From Bacteroidota bacterium (lineage in GTDB: Bacteria; Bacteroidota; Bacteroidia; B-17B0; Aurantibacillaceae), in contig JABDDQ010000002.1 of assembly GCA_013287545.1 (NCBI GenBank), positions 41,706 to 105,705 of the forward strand: a stretch of 64,000 bases of DNA, read 5' to 3'. The notes beneath the pieces were generated by a model, which worked only from the letters and a program-made list of their open reading frames with translations, had not been told where the DNA came from and ran no database searches. Below are positions 27,638-37,396 of this stretch, piece by piece. The stretch's first letter is position 1. Every line of letters begins with the position of its first letter. A program made the position numbers and the translations under genes.

Positions 27638-29038
27638 TTATATATTAGAAATTAGATTTTTATAGCTTTTTAAAATGTAAGCCTTATTGTTTAAAATAAT
27701 AACTGCAAAAAATAACAAAATAAGCCATGCAACTCGCAATTGAAATCTTGGACATGGGGCATTTAACCCGGCGGTTGCAAAAGCATTTAGCACCACAAAA
27801 AAAACAATTAGTATTCCAGAAAAATATTCTTTGTTTTTATTCTTTTTATATAAGAAGTAGTATAAAATAACACAACAGGAAACTATTAGTAGAAAAGTAT
27901 TGTAGTTGTTTACAGTATCTAATTTTTTATTTAAATATGGTTCTGTATTTTGCTTCGATTGCAAAAATGTATTTAATTCATCATGGAAATATTTATTTAT
28001 TTGGGTTCCGGGAGGAGTGTTTTCATCTAATGATACTATATCATCACCCACCTTAGTTAAAAAAAGTTCTGTTAAACCAAATCTAAATGACTCATAAATA
28101 TTTTTAATTATATACTTAAAATCAGAGAACATACTTTTTATTATAAAATTATGCTCCTTTTCTGTTCCGTACCATCCGCCAGTTTTAACTAATGTCCCTC
28201 TATCTTTCCAAAGATACTCTCCTAAGCTATGTTCAAGTGAATCTTTATACAGGCATGTTTTACAATCTTTAAACTCAGGTTTTCCGCAATTTTCTTTTAA
28301 AAACTCTTCTAATGTACCCGATTGCACAAAATGAGCCATTAAAAACACATGTCCGCCCCTATTTGTAGTAAAACCACCGCCATCTTTATGGGTGTAATTA
28401 ATTGTTAAGCAAGTAAACAGAGAAACAACAGAAAGAGATAAAACGAGTAAAACTCTTTTAAATGAAAAAATACTCCCACCTATTCTTTTTTTAGTAAGAA
28501 GAAATAAAAGTAAAAGTGCAAAAGAAGCTACAAGAGCCATTAATAAATGTGTAAAATGGGTTGCGCAGCAAAGTATAAAAACTAAAGCTAAAAAAATTAA
28601 ATTAACAGGATTTAGCTTTTCAATTACCAAAAGACATGTAAAAGAGATAATAAGTATGGGGGCAAATATATCTGCCATTATTTGCCCTGCGCACCAACCT
28701 ATACTTGAACAAAAAGTTAAGCCTATTAAAATAACAAGATAACTAAAACTAAATTTCTCTTTATTTATAACGCTATTTTTTAAAAGAAGATGCAATACAC
28801 CGGCCAGTATAATACATTGCGCATAAATTGTAAACCATAATGAAAAAGACATACTTGAATGCCTTATAAAAAGTCCGTAACCTAACGGACGATCTATTGG
28901 CACAACACCTGTGAAACCACTTTTTATATAGGTTCCGGAATCATAACAAAGAATTGGATAGCCATTAAAAAAAACAGGAATACATAAAATAAATGCACCT
29001 AACAGAATTAATCCTAATTCTTTAAAATAAGACTTCAT
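27638..29038 (-). CDS. Hypothetical polytopic membrane protein
   Basis: Multiple hydrophobic helices; no family recognised. Confidence 0.65.
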   Translation of the reverse strand: MKSYFKELGLILLGAFILCIPVFFNGYPILCYDSGTYIKSGFTGVVPIDRPLGYGLFIRHSSMSFSLWFTIYAQCIILAGVLHLLLKNSVINKEKFSFSYLVILIGLTFCSSIGWCAGQIMADIFAPILIISFTCLLVIEKLNPVNLIFLALVFILCCATHFTHLLMALVASFALLLLFLLTKKRIGGSIFSFKRVLLVLSLSVVSLFTCLTINYTHKDGGGFTTNRGGHVFLMAHFVQSGTLEEFLKENCGKPEFKDCKTCLYKDSLEHSLGEYLWKDRGTLVKTGGWYGTEKEHNFIIKSMFSDFKYIIKNIYESFRFGLTELFLTKVGDDIVSLDENTPPGTQINKYFHDELNTFLQSKQNTEPYLNKKLDTVNNYNTFLLIVSCCVILYYFLYKKNKNKEYFSGILIVFFVVLNAFATAGLNAPCPRFQLRVAWLILLFFAVIILNNKAYILKSYKNLISNI

Positions 29039-29088
29039 TTTACGATTTTAATGCCAAAAATAGCAATTAAGTGCTTGTAAAAAAGAGT

Positions 29089-30144
29089 TTATTTCTCAGT
29101 AAACCCTTTAATAAAATCGCTAACCAAATAAGAAATTAATTTCCCTGTTTTATAATCGGCTTTTATATGGGAAAGAACTGGTGCCCCTTCTGCAATATGT
29201 AAATAGGCAGGGTTTAATTTTTGGGCGCAACGGTAAACATATTGCCTTGCCTGCAAAGGTGAAATGCCACAAGACGTACGAGCACTACTGGGTACATTGG
29301 TAATAGAATCTAAATCAAGTTCAACCCCACAGTAACATTCTTTACAAAAATTTATACAAGCATCAATGCTCTGCATAAAGGTTTCTTTTTCGCGTATAAA
29401 AATATCTTCGTAAGTTGTATATAATAAAAACTCGGGGTTATCTTTAAATTTTTGCAAAATATTAACTGCATTATACTGTTCATGCAGAGCCAAAACAGCA
29501 TATTTATTTAAAATACCTTCTTCAAAAGCATAACTAAAACTATTCCCACTGTGCCTGCCCTCTAATGCTCTAAAATCGGTATGTGCATCGCAATTAATGG
29601 CATTTATACCTTTTGTACAAGTTTTTTTCTCGCGACGTAATGCTTCGTTTACCGCTTTAATTATAGGATATGAGTTGTTGTGTCCCCCACCTATTACAAT
29701 AGGAATTTTATTAGCAGCAATAATCATTTCTACAACTTCAACCACACGCGCATCAATAAACTCAACTAATTTGCGAAGGCGCTCAATATCAAATTTATTT
29801 TTAGAAGATGAGTTAGCTGCTTGTTCCATCAAATCATCTACATCAACTTCACCGAGTACAATTAAGTTTTCTGCACTAAAAAAAGAATTATCCTGTAGGT
29901 TTAAAACATTTTCAACGGCAGGTTTCCAAGCCGTATTAGCTCCAGGTCGACCATAATTGGCCCGAACTCCAATATCTTCAGGAATACCAAATAATACAAA
30001 CTTAGCAGGTGATTGTTGTAAAAAACTTTCCACTTCATCTGCACTTTTTATACAAGCAATTTTATCGCCAATTTTGCACTCGCCATAACGGCTACGCGTT
30101 AATTGTTTAATTTCTTGCTTAGTGTAATATTTAAAATGGAGCAT
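29089..30144 (-). CDS. Arginase/formimidoylglutamase family protein
   Basis: GIPEDIGVRANYGRPGANTAW, VIGGGHNNSYP, NCDAHTDFR, GVELDLDSI; start set at the internal MLHFKYYTKQE. Confidence 0.88.
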   Translation of the reverse strand: MLHFKYYTKQEIKQLTRSRYGECKIGDKIACIKSADEVESFLQQSPAKFVLFGIPEDIGVRANYGRPGANTAWKPAVENVLNLQDNSFFSAENLIVLGEVDVDDLMEQAANSSSKNKFDIERLRKLVEFIDARVVEVVEMIIAANKIPIVIGGGHNNSYPIIKAVNEALRREKKTCTKGINAINCDAHTDFRALEGRHSGNSFSYAFEEGILNKYAVLALHEQYNAVNILQKFKDNPEFLLYTTYEDIFIREKETFMQSIDACINFCKECYCGVELDLDSITNVPSSARTSCGISPLQARQYVYRCAQKLNPAYLHIAEGAPVLSHIKADYKTGKLISYLVSDFIKGFTEK

Positions 30145-30145
30145 G

Positions 30146-30790
30146 TTAGTTACCTGTCCAAGTTTCAGGGTTTTCACGCCATTTCTTTAAAGAAAGAACA
30201 TCAGCTTCTTCAATATAATTTTCTTTTAAAGCTTGTTCAATAAGAGCATGGTAGTTACATAAGGAAATTGTTGTACATTTTGCTTTTTTAAATGTTGTTT
30301 CGGCAACTTTAAAATCATATGTAAAAATAGAAGCCAAGCCTTTTACCTGACAACCAGCTTCACGCAAAGCATCTACGGCTTTAATACTGCTGCCTCCGCT
30401 GCTAATTAAATCTTCGATAACTACTACACTTTGTCCGGTTTCCGTATGTCCTTCAATTTGATTTGTTAAACCATGTTTTTTTGCATCACTTCGTACATAT
30501 ACAAAAGGTAAGCCTAAATCTTGAGCCACTAAAGCACCTTGAGCAATTCCTCCTGTAGCCACACCGGCAATTAAATCGGGTTTACCAAAGTTTTCAACAA
30601 TAGCTTCGCAAAATTGCTGACGTATATAAGTTCTTATTAAAGGATATGATAATGTTAAACGGTTATCGCAATAAATAGGAGATTTCCACCCACTTGCCCA
30701 TGTAAATGGTTTTGATGGCTGAAGTTTTATAGCTTTGATTTGTAATAAATATTCGGCAATTTTAAGCGCGGAATCAGGGTGTTGAATCAT
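30146..30790 (-). CDS. pyrE: Orotate phosphoribosyltransferase
   Basis: FTWASGWKSPIYCDNRLTLSYPLIR, GVATGGIAQGALVAQDLGLPFVYVRSDAKKHG, VVVIEDLISSGGSS; internal ATG at 30790 preferred. Confidence 0.93.
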   Translation of the reverse strand: MIQHPDSALKIAEYLLQIKAIKLQPSKPFTWASGWKSPIYCDNRLTLSYPLIRTYIRQQFCEAIVENFGKPDLIAGVATGGIAQGALVAQDLGLPFVYVRSDAKKHGLTNQIEGHTETGQSVVVIEDLISSGGSSIKAVDALREAGCQVKGLASIFTYDFKVAETTFKKAKCTTISLCNYHALIEQALKENYIEEADVLSLKKWRENPETWTGN

Positions 30791-30832
30791 GGCGCAAAAG
30801 TATAATTTGACTTCTTTATTTAAAAAAAAATT

Positions 30833-31441
30833 ATGAACAAATCGACGATTATAGTGTATTTGAGCGACTTTAAACTTGTTTTCTATGACGAAAAAGTTGC
30901 TAACGACTATGTTAAGCAAAAAAAAACACCTTTTAATGCCGAAATTTTAGCTGAAACCGCAAAAATAACTACGGAGGATTTGTTTATTTTTTGCCCTAAT
31001 TTGGAAGAAAACTTTAAAGAATTTAGTGCGCATTTTATTTTTATTGAAGCTGCAGGTGGGTTAATAAATAATGACAAGGGTGAGTTTCTATTTATATATC
31101 GCCATAATAAGTGGGATTTGCCAAAAGGGAAATTAGAAAAGAACGAACTACCTGAAAAAGCAGCCGTACGAGAATGTCAGGAAGAATGTGGTTTAAAGGA
31201 TATTACGTTAAATAACTTTTTACTTAACACGTACCATGTTTATTTCCTCAAAAAAGGATGGGCTTTAAAAAAAACCCATTGGTACAGGATGCTTTGTAAC
31301 GAAACAAACCTTGTACCTCAGTTAGAAGAAAGCATTACCGAAGTCGGCTGGAAAAGTAAAATGCAAATTTCGGGAATGCTTAATAATACATACTATAATA
31401 TTATTGATGTGTTGAAGGAAGCTAACCTATTGGATAACTAA
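30833..31441 (+). CDS. NUDIX hydrolase
   Basis: GKLEKNELPEKAAVRECQEECGL Nudix box. Confidence 0.88.
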   Translation: MNKSTIIVYLSDFKLVFYDEKVANDYVKQKKTPFNAEILAETAKITTEDLFIFCPNLEENFKEFSAHFIFIEAAGGLINNDKGEFLFIYRHNKWDLPKGKLEKNELPEKAAVRECQEECGLKDITLNNFLLNTYHVYFLKKGWALKKTHWYRMLCNETNLVPQLEESITEVGWKSKMQISGMLNNTYYNIIDVLKEANLLDN

Positions 31442-33049
31442 GGTAGTTTGAAAGTTTGATTGGTTATTTTTTTTGTCGCTTACCTGTAAGTTAAGTATTA
31501 AATTACCTTTAGATACTTTTTCGTCAACAGTAAAAAAAATAGTGTTGGTTTTATGTTCGTATTCTGCCAAGTGCCATTTACCGTTTAAGTGCAATTTAAA
31601 AACACCTATGCCACTATAATTATCAATTACTTTAAAAGAAATGATGTTGCCTGCTTTATACACTCCTGTTTTATTTGAGTTAAATTTTATTTGTGGAACA
31701 ATTGTATCTACATCTACCCTATACTTACCAAAGGTTTTAATGCTTGCTTTTGCAAAACTGTTTTCGAAAACTGCATCAACATAACTTTTAACACCTGAAA
31801 CATTTGAAAGACACAGTTTATCTTTATACTTAATTAAATTATCAGGTACTTTTAATTTTATAGTGCAGTTATTTTGAAACGGAACATCATAATTTACCGC
31901 TGTAAAAGAGAGTATATTTTTTTGATAAGAAGTAACTAAAGCCACATCTTCATACAAACTTTTAGCAGGCAGTTCTATACTGTAATCTGCGGTACTTTCT
32001 TTAAATAAGGTTAAACAATCTTGTTTTTTATTTCCTTCATCCTTACTTGAAGGAGAAACTGATGTTTTTACAGAAAAAGAAATTTCATCTTTCTGATTAT
32101 AAAAATCGTATACCACTATTCGTACCGCATGAAAAGCACCATCTTTAAAAGAAATAAAGCCTTTGTCATTTATTGTTTTATAAATGGGCAAATCATTATT
32201 TTTTTCTTTAAAGAGTTTTTGAATGGTTATGTGTTTTTGTTTTTTAGCATCGTAATCAGCATACGTGTTTACGTAACGTGCTAAATCAAAGGCTATGCTA
32301 TCTAAAATATGACGGTAATATAGCTTACCATCTACATATATCTCTGCTTTATAAATATTGTTTTTGTTGCCTTGCGTTTGCTCATAATCAAAACACTCTA
32401 CACCAAAAGCAATGGGGTAAGCTGTTTTAAGTGTATCTGTTTTTTTTGAGGGCGGTATAATTTTTTCTAACTTATATTCGCTATACAAAGCCACACGCTG
32501 TATTTTGGGTGCAACTACATCTTCAATTTTTAAAAAGCGTAAGGGATTTAAAGGCGCTTCGGTTTTTTCATCCCGAATCTCAAAGTGCAAATGTGGTCCT
32601 TCGCTGCTGCCCGTGTTACCCGTGTATCCAATTACTTCGCCTTGTTTAACAGGTAAATCAGTTGGTTTAGGAAACAACTCAATTTCAAACACCTCGGCAA
32701 TTTCCTGAGCGGCTTCTGTATAATTTTTTATTTTGTCGGCAAACGCATACTCATGTCCATACACACTAACCAAGCCATTTGGGTGTGTAACATATAACAC
32801 TTTACCATAACCCGTAGTAGAAATTTTTATGCGAGAAACATAGCCATCCATAACTGCATATATAGGTAAATGATCGGTATAATGTGTTCTAAAATCAATA
32901 CCGGCATGGAAATGATTAGGGCGAACCTCACCATAATTCCCATTTAAAGTAGGTTTACCCTTTAATGGAAATATAAAGGTGTTTTGAGCTTGTACAAAAT
33001 TTATAAGTACAAGTATAACTGCTAAAGTTTTCAGGAAATTATTTTTCAT
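31427..33049 (-). CDS. M23 family metallopeptidase (murein hydrolase-like)
   Basis: LNGNYGEVRPNHFHAGIDFRT, GNTGSSEGPHLHFEIRD. Confidence 0.9.
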   Translation of the reverse strand: MKNNFLKTLAVILVLINFVQAQNTFIFPLKGKPTLNGNYGEVRPNHFHAGIDFRTHYTDHLPIYAVMDGYVSRIKISTTGYGKVLYVTHPNGLVSVYGHEYAFADKIKNYTEAAQEIAEVFEIELFPKPTDLPVKQGEVIGYTGNTGSSEGPHLHFEIRDEKTEAPLNPLRFLKIEDVVAPKIQRVALYSEYKLEKIIPPSKKTDTLKTAYPIAFGVECFDYEQTQGNKNNIYKAEIYVDGKLYYRHILDSIAFDLARYVNTYADYDAKKQKHITIQKLFKEKNNDLPIYKTINDKGFISFKDGAFHAVRIVVYDFYNQKDEISFSVKTSVSPSSKDEGNKKQDCLTLFKESTADYSIELPAKSLYEDVALVTSYQKNILSFTAVNYDVPFQNNCTIKLKVPDNLIKYKDKLCLSNVSGVKSYVDAVFENSFAKASIKTFGKYRVDVDTIVPQIKFNSNKTGVYKAGNIISFKVIDNYSGIGVFKLHLNGKWHLAEYEHKTNTIFFTVDEKVSKGNLILNLQVSDKKNNQSNFQTTLVIQ

Positions 33050-33087
33050 TTTAAAGTTCAATACAAAAGTAAGATTAAAACAACTAA

Positions 33088-33120
33088 AAAGCCCTGCCTC
33101 TTTTATAAAGACAGGGCTTT
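33088..33120 (-). terminator. Intrinsic terminator after the OmpA-family gene
   Basis: Stem AAAGCCCTG...CAGGGCTTT; minus strand continues with TTTTT. Confidence 0.8.
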
Positions 33121-33139
33121 TACGCTTAAAAATAAATTA

Positions 33140-35599
33140 CTACTTATACAACACTTTCATTTCTACACGGCGGTTTTTTTGACGCCCTGCTTCTGTAGCA
33201 TTGCTTTCAATAGGCTGTGTTTGCCCAAACCACTCTGCCACTATTTTGTCTTCTTTTACACCTTTACTTACCAAGTATTTTTTTACGGCTTTAGCGCGTT
33301 TTTCAGATAAAAGCATATTGGCTTCCGCCCCACCTTGATTATCAGTATGGCCAGATAATTTAAGCATCCAATCATCCGCATGTTGTTTCATTAAGGTTGC
33401 CAATTGATTTAAAGACGGGTAAGAAACCGGTTTAATAATATCTTTTCCCGTAGCAAACTGTAAGCTTGAAAATGCTTTTTCTAAAATTTTCTTTTCAGCG
33501 GCTTTAATCTCAACCAAAAAATGGTATAAACCATCGGCACGTCTTATAGCATCTTTTTTATTGCCTTTATAATCAATTACTATAGCACTTATTGAAGCAT
33601 CATCTACTTCTAATTTAAATGCATCCTCTTCTTCAGAAGGAATATTATCAAACGTATACCAACCTTCCTGAGTTTTTGTAGATGTGGCAATTACACTTCC
33701 GTTTTTATCTACTAAATCTAATTTAGATAAAGGGCAGCCTTTGTTTTCAATCGGCCCAGGTACATCAGGGCAAGCGTCATCTTTATCAATAACCTTATCT
33801 CCATCTTTATCAGGGCAACCTTTAAGTTCTTTTGGTCCGGCAACATCAGGACATGCGTCATATTTATCAGGTGTGCCGTCAGCATCTCTATCAGGACAGC
33901 CCATAAATTCGGCCAAACCTGCCTCATCAGGACACTCATCATCTTTATCAATTATTTTATCGCCATCTCTATCAGGACAGCCATCAAATTCAACTAAGCC
34001 CTTATCATCAGGACATTTATCATCTTTATCAGCTATGCCATCTCCATCTCTATCAGGACAACCCTTTAATGCTTTTAAACCGGCAACATCCGGACAAGCA
34101 TCATCTTTATCGGGTATACTATCGCCATCTCTATCAGGACAACCTTTAAGTGCTACCACCCCGGCAACAAGTGGACAATCATCTACTTTATCAGGTACAC
34201 CATCTTTGTCTTTGTCTTTCGGTATTTTTCCAATAGTAATATTTATGCCAACCCTAAGGTTAAGATTTTTACTATATGCCGGTACAACAAACGAACTATT
34301 GTCTGATTTGTATTTATCAAATACTAAAAAACTTAAAATATTATCGCTTACTACATAAAACTGTACAGGGCCTGTAAAGGCAAGGCCAAGCCCCACATTA
34401 TCATAACTTCTGTTCAGCATAGAATAACTTAAAGAAGCGCTAAACCAACGCCCCACTTTATTATTAAACGATACACAAAGCGCAGGGTTAAATTGCTTAT
34501 TAGCATAACGCCCGTTTAATAAAAGACCCACATTATTTTTTTCGTTTAACCAATAGTTAGCCCCTAAATAAAATTGTGTGGTTAGCATAGTAGTATACGA
34601 AGTATGTTTTGTTGATACACCAAAAGCTTTTGATAAAGAATCGCCATAGTTTTGAGTTGATTTCCCAAAGTTTGCCGAATCGTTAATGGCTTGATTTACG
34701 TTAACCCCATTATAATGTACTGTTGCATTTGGGTTATTACTAACGTAATTAGTTGTGTACTGTTTCCAGTTTATAAAACCTAAATCAACAATGCTTAACG
34801 AAAAACTAAGTTTTTTACTGTATTTGTAACTGGCCGCTAAATCTATAGCTGCCCCGCGGTTTTGACGCGAAGGAGTAAACCCTAAAATAGAGCCTGTATT
34901 TTTTTGCGAAGCACTGTCAACCCCCGCTGTGTTTACAGATACATTTGCGCTGCCTGTTAAAGCATAATATTGGCTATTTGTATTTAATGTTGCTGAAGAT
35001 TTTTCTGTATTAACGTTTTCTATACCGCTTAAATATTTAAGTCGACCACCAATGGTTAGTTTATCATTAACCTCGCGCGTGTAGTTCAGTCCCCATTCTC
35101 TGTAATGTGAAGCATCTAAACCAGGAGCTAAATGCATATCGCGATTAAGATTAGCTGCCGCACCGTTTCCATTAATAACAAATGACATTAAATCTTTAGT
35201 ATAACTGAATCTAACATCTACCCGTTCGGTTAAATTAAAACTGAAGTAGTTTTTCTTTTTTACTTTAAAACCAAAGCTTAATAAATCTACATGAGCATTA
35301 ATATTTATGTCATTATTAGTTTTTAGCTTTCCTAAAAAACTGTTTGCATCAATTAACATTCCGCCATTGGTAGGATCTTGCTTAAGTAAATCATGCAGCA
35401 CAAACCCATTATTACCATAGTTTAGATAGTTTGACGATATACCAGGTAAACCAATATTAATATTAGTTAGCGGCATAACACTTGGGTTAACATACATGGC
35501 TTGCGGTATGGCTTCCATGTTATATAGTGTAAGGCTTTGTTGTGCTTTTAAGTTAGCTAAGCAAACTAAAATTAAAACAGCTAATATAATTTTCTTCAT
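33140..35599 (-). CDS. OmpA-family outer membrane protein with N-terminal barrel-like region and TSP3 repeats
   Basis: Six CPDRDGDxxxDKDDxCPD repeats; LSGHTDNQGGAEANMLLSEKRAKAVKKYLVSKG OmpA C-terminal motif. Confidence 0.9.
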   Translation of the reverse strand: MKKIILAVLILVCLANLKAQQSLTLYNMEAIPQAMYVNPSVMPLTNINIGLPGISSNYLNYGNNGFVLHDLLKQDPTNGGMLIDANSFLGKLKTNNDININAHVDLLSFGFKVKKKNYFSFNLTERVDVRFSYTKDLMSFVINGNGAAANLNRDMHLAPGLDASHYREWGLNYTREVNDKLTIGGRLKYLSGIENVNTEKSSATLNTNSQYYALTGSANVSVNTAGVDSASQKNTGSILGFTPSRQNRGAAIDLAASYKYSKKLSFSLSIVDLGFINWKQYTTNYVSNNPNATVHYNGVNVNQAINDSANFGKSTQNYGDSLSKAFGVSTKHTSYTTMLTTQFYLGANYWLNEKNNVGLLLNGRYANKQFNPALCVSFNNKVGRWFSASLSYSMLNRSYDNVGLGLAFTGPVQFYVVSDNILSFLVFDKYKSDNSSFVVPAYSKNLNLRVGINITIGKIPKDKDKDGVPDKVDDCPLVAGVVALKGCPDRDGDSIPDKDDACPDVAGLKALKGCPDRDGDGIADKDDKCPDDKGLVEFDGCPDRDGDKIIDKDDECPDEAGLAEFMGCPDRDADGTPDKYDACPDVAGPKELKGCPDKDGDKVIDKDDACPDVPGPIENKGCPLSKLDLVDKNGSVIATSTKTQEGWYTFDNIPSEEEDAFKLEVDDASISAIVIDYKGNKKDAIRRADGLYHFLVEIKAAEKKILEKAFSSLQFATGKDIIKPVSYPSLNQLATLMKQHADDWMLKLSGHTDNQGGAEANMLLSEKRAKAVKKYLVSKGVKEDKIVAEWFGQTQPIESNATEAGRQKNRRVEMKVLYK
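33735..34215 (-). repeat. Thrombospondin type-3-like coding repeats (about 81 bp period)
   Basis: Repeated CPDRDGDxIxDKDDxCPDxxGxxxxxG in the OmpA-family protein. Confidence 0.85.
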
Positions 35600-35626
35600 A
35601 AATTGAATTGAAAGTTGGTATCTACT

Positions 35627-37249
35627 TTAGAATTTTAAATATAATTGAACGTTAACACCAAGCTTAACATCTAAATGGTAAAAATCATAAATTTTTACAT
35701 TAGTAGTGCCGCCATTAATTGTGTTGGCAACAGCACCAATAAGTATATGTTTTACCTTATTTAGTTGGGGAATTACAGTACTTGGTATGGTAAAATCGTG
35801 TGAACTTGATGTTGAGGAAGTAACCATACCATTACTACCTATACTTGCCGAAGGCATTACTAATTGATATGGCGGATTTATTAATTCATCAATAACATTA
35901 TAAGCTGAGTCAACAAAGGCTATACGCATATCAACATCAATAGGAAAACCATTATCAATATAAGCACGAACGGTTATAGACTTTACCAAATCAGTATTTG
36001 TGTTAAAGCTATACGCAACTGTATCCTGAAACATAAAATTTTTAACCGTACCATACAAAGGCAAATCAATTTCCATATCTATTTTAAACTGACTGGTATC
36101 TGTTATAAAGTTATTGTAAACCGGTCCTAAAGGATTTGATTGAGAACTTACATTGTATATTACATTTTTAGGAAAATTATTAATAAGCGAAACTATATTA
36201 CTGTTACTATTATCTAATTTAAAACTATCTATCGCGCTTTGCCCGATAGTTGTAGGGGTTGGAATTGGAATTGGATTAGGTGCACCAGTAATAGCTACCG
36301 TGGATTGCCCTGGAGAGTAGCCTTCAAAAGTATTGAAATGTGCACTAATAGGTAAACCATATGAATTAGTTAAAAATACTTTTATTAATGGGTTTACTAT
36401 ATTAAAAGTTGCCCCACCACCTATTATACTATTTTTAAAAATTGTAATGGGTATAGTATCTGTATTAGGTGATAAAAATTGTTGCCCCAAATAACCAATA
36501 ATGCTATTATAGGTAACATTACTAAATGTTTCGCTAAAAGCTACACCTTCTCCAATACTGCTGGTGTTGGCAGATTTAGTAATAGTAATATCGTACCTAA
36601 TTTTAATGACATCGTGCGTTGTGTTACCATTGGTCATATCTATTTTATAACCATCAAGAGCATAATTTTCAATTAGGTTTACCGGACTATTTACATAAGT
36701 TGCCTGAATAGTTTGTGTAAAAACAACTCCATTTAAAGTTGCCCCTGGAATAGTAACTTTTATTACTGCATTATCTTTTATATTGTAATTAAGATTTAAA
36801 GCCAAGGTAGCAGTTTTGCAATTAAGTATATCTACCTGTGCTGAGCCGCCTGTTTGAAAACTAACTAAAGACGAATCTGAAAAGGTAATTGTACCACCTG
36901 GAGGTAACGCATTTAAAGCAGTTATTTCAATAGCAGATAACGTCGTGTTTCCATTAACAGGAGTTTGAGTAGGGATAGTAACTACATCGGCTGCTTTTAA
37001 CGAAAATAAGTTGCCTTTATAAACCAATGTAACAAACCCGGTAGAATCAGTTGTTAGCTGTCCGTTTTTATTGGTGTTATTCATTATATCTTTTAGGGTA
37101 AGCGACGAGTAAACTAAAGCTCCTGCATATTGCGGACTAATAGAATTATTGCCGCTTTGATTTAAATTTATTTTATCTTTTACGCAACCCTGAAAGGCAA
37201 TTACGATTGAAACCAATAAAATATAAAAAACAAGTAAGTATTTCTTCAT
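35627..37249 (-). CDS. Hypothetical lipoprotein
   Basis: MKKYLLVFYILLVSIVIAFQGCVKDK lipobox; otherwise unrecognised. Confidence 0.7.
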   Translation of the reverse strand: MKKYLLVFYILLVSIVIAFQGCVKDKINLNQSGNNSISPQYAGALVYSSLTLKDIMNNTNKNGQLTTDSTGFVTLVYKGNLFSLKAADVVTIPTQTPVNGNTTLSAIEITALNALPPGGTITFSDSSLVSFQTGGSAQVDILNCKTATLALNLNYNIKDNAVIKVTIPGATLNGVVFTQTIQATYVNSPVNLIENYALDGYKIDMTNGNTTHDVIKIRYDITITKSANTSSIGEGVAFSETFSNVTYNSIIGYLGQQFLSPNTDTIPITIFKNSIIGGGATFNIVNPLIKVFLTNSYGLPISAHFNTFEGYSPGQSTVAITGAPNPIPIPTPTTIGQSAIDSFKLDNSNSNIVSLINNFPKNVIYNVSSQSNPLGPVYNNFITDTSQFKIDMEIDLPLYGTVKNFMFQDTVAYSFNTNTDLVKSITVRAYIDNGFPIDVDMRIAFVDSAYNVIDELINPPYQLVMPSASIGSNGMVTSSTSSSHDFTIPSTVIPQLNKVKHILIGAVANTINGGTTNVKIYDFYHLDVKLGVNVQLYLKF

Positions 37250-37396
37250 GTATAATAATTTTAATGTAAAATTAGCATAAGTAGCCTTTTAACAAAATTT
37301 TTATTTACTATAAATCTTTGTTAATGCAATTTTTATACCAGGCAACCAATCTGTTTTTCAATTAGTTACACGTATGTTAGAATAAACTATATGTAA

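Noticed and set aside
33684-34358. 224-aa plus-strand ORF opposite the OmpA gene
   Set aside because: Antisense translation of TSP3 coding repeats (low-complexity SLSGQP repeats).
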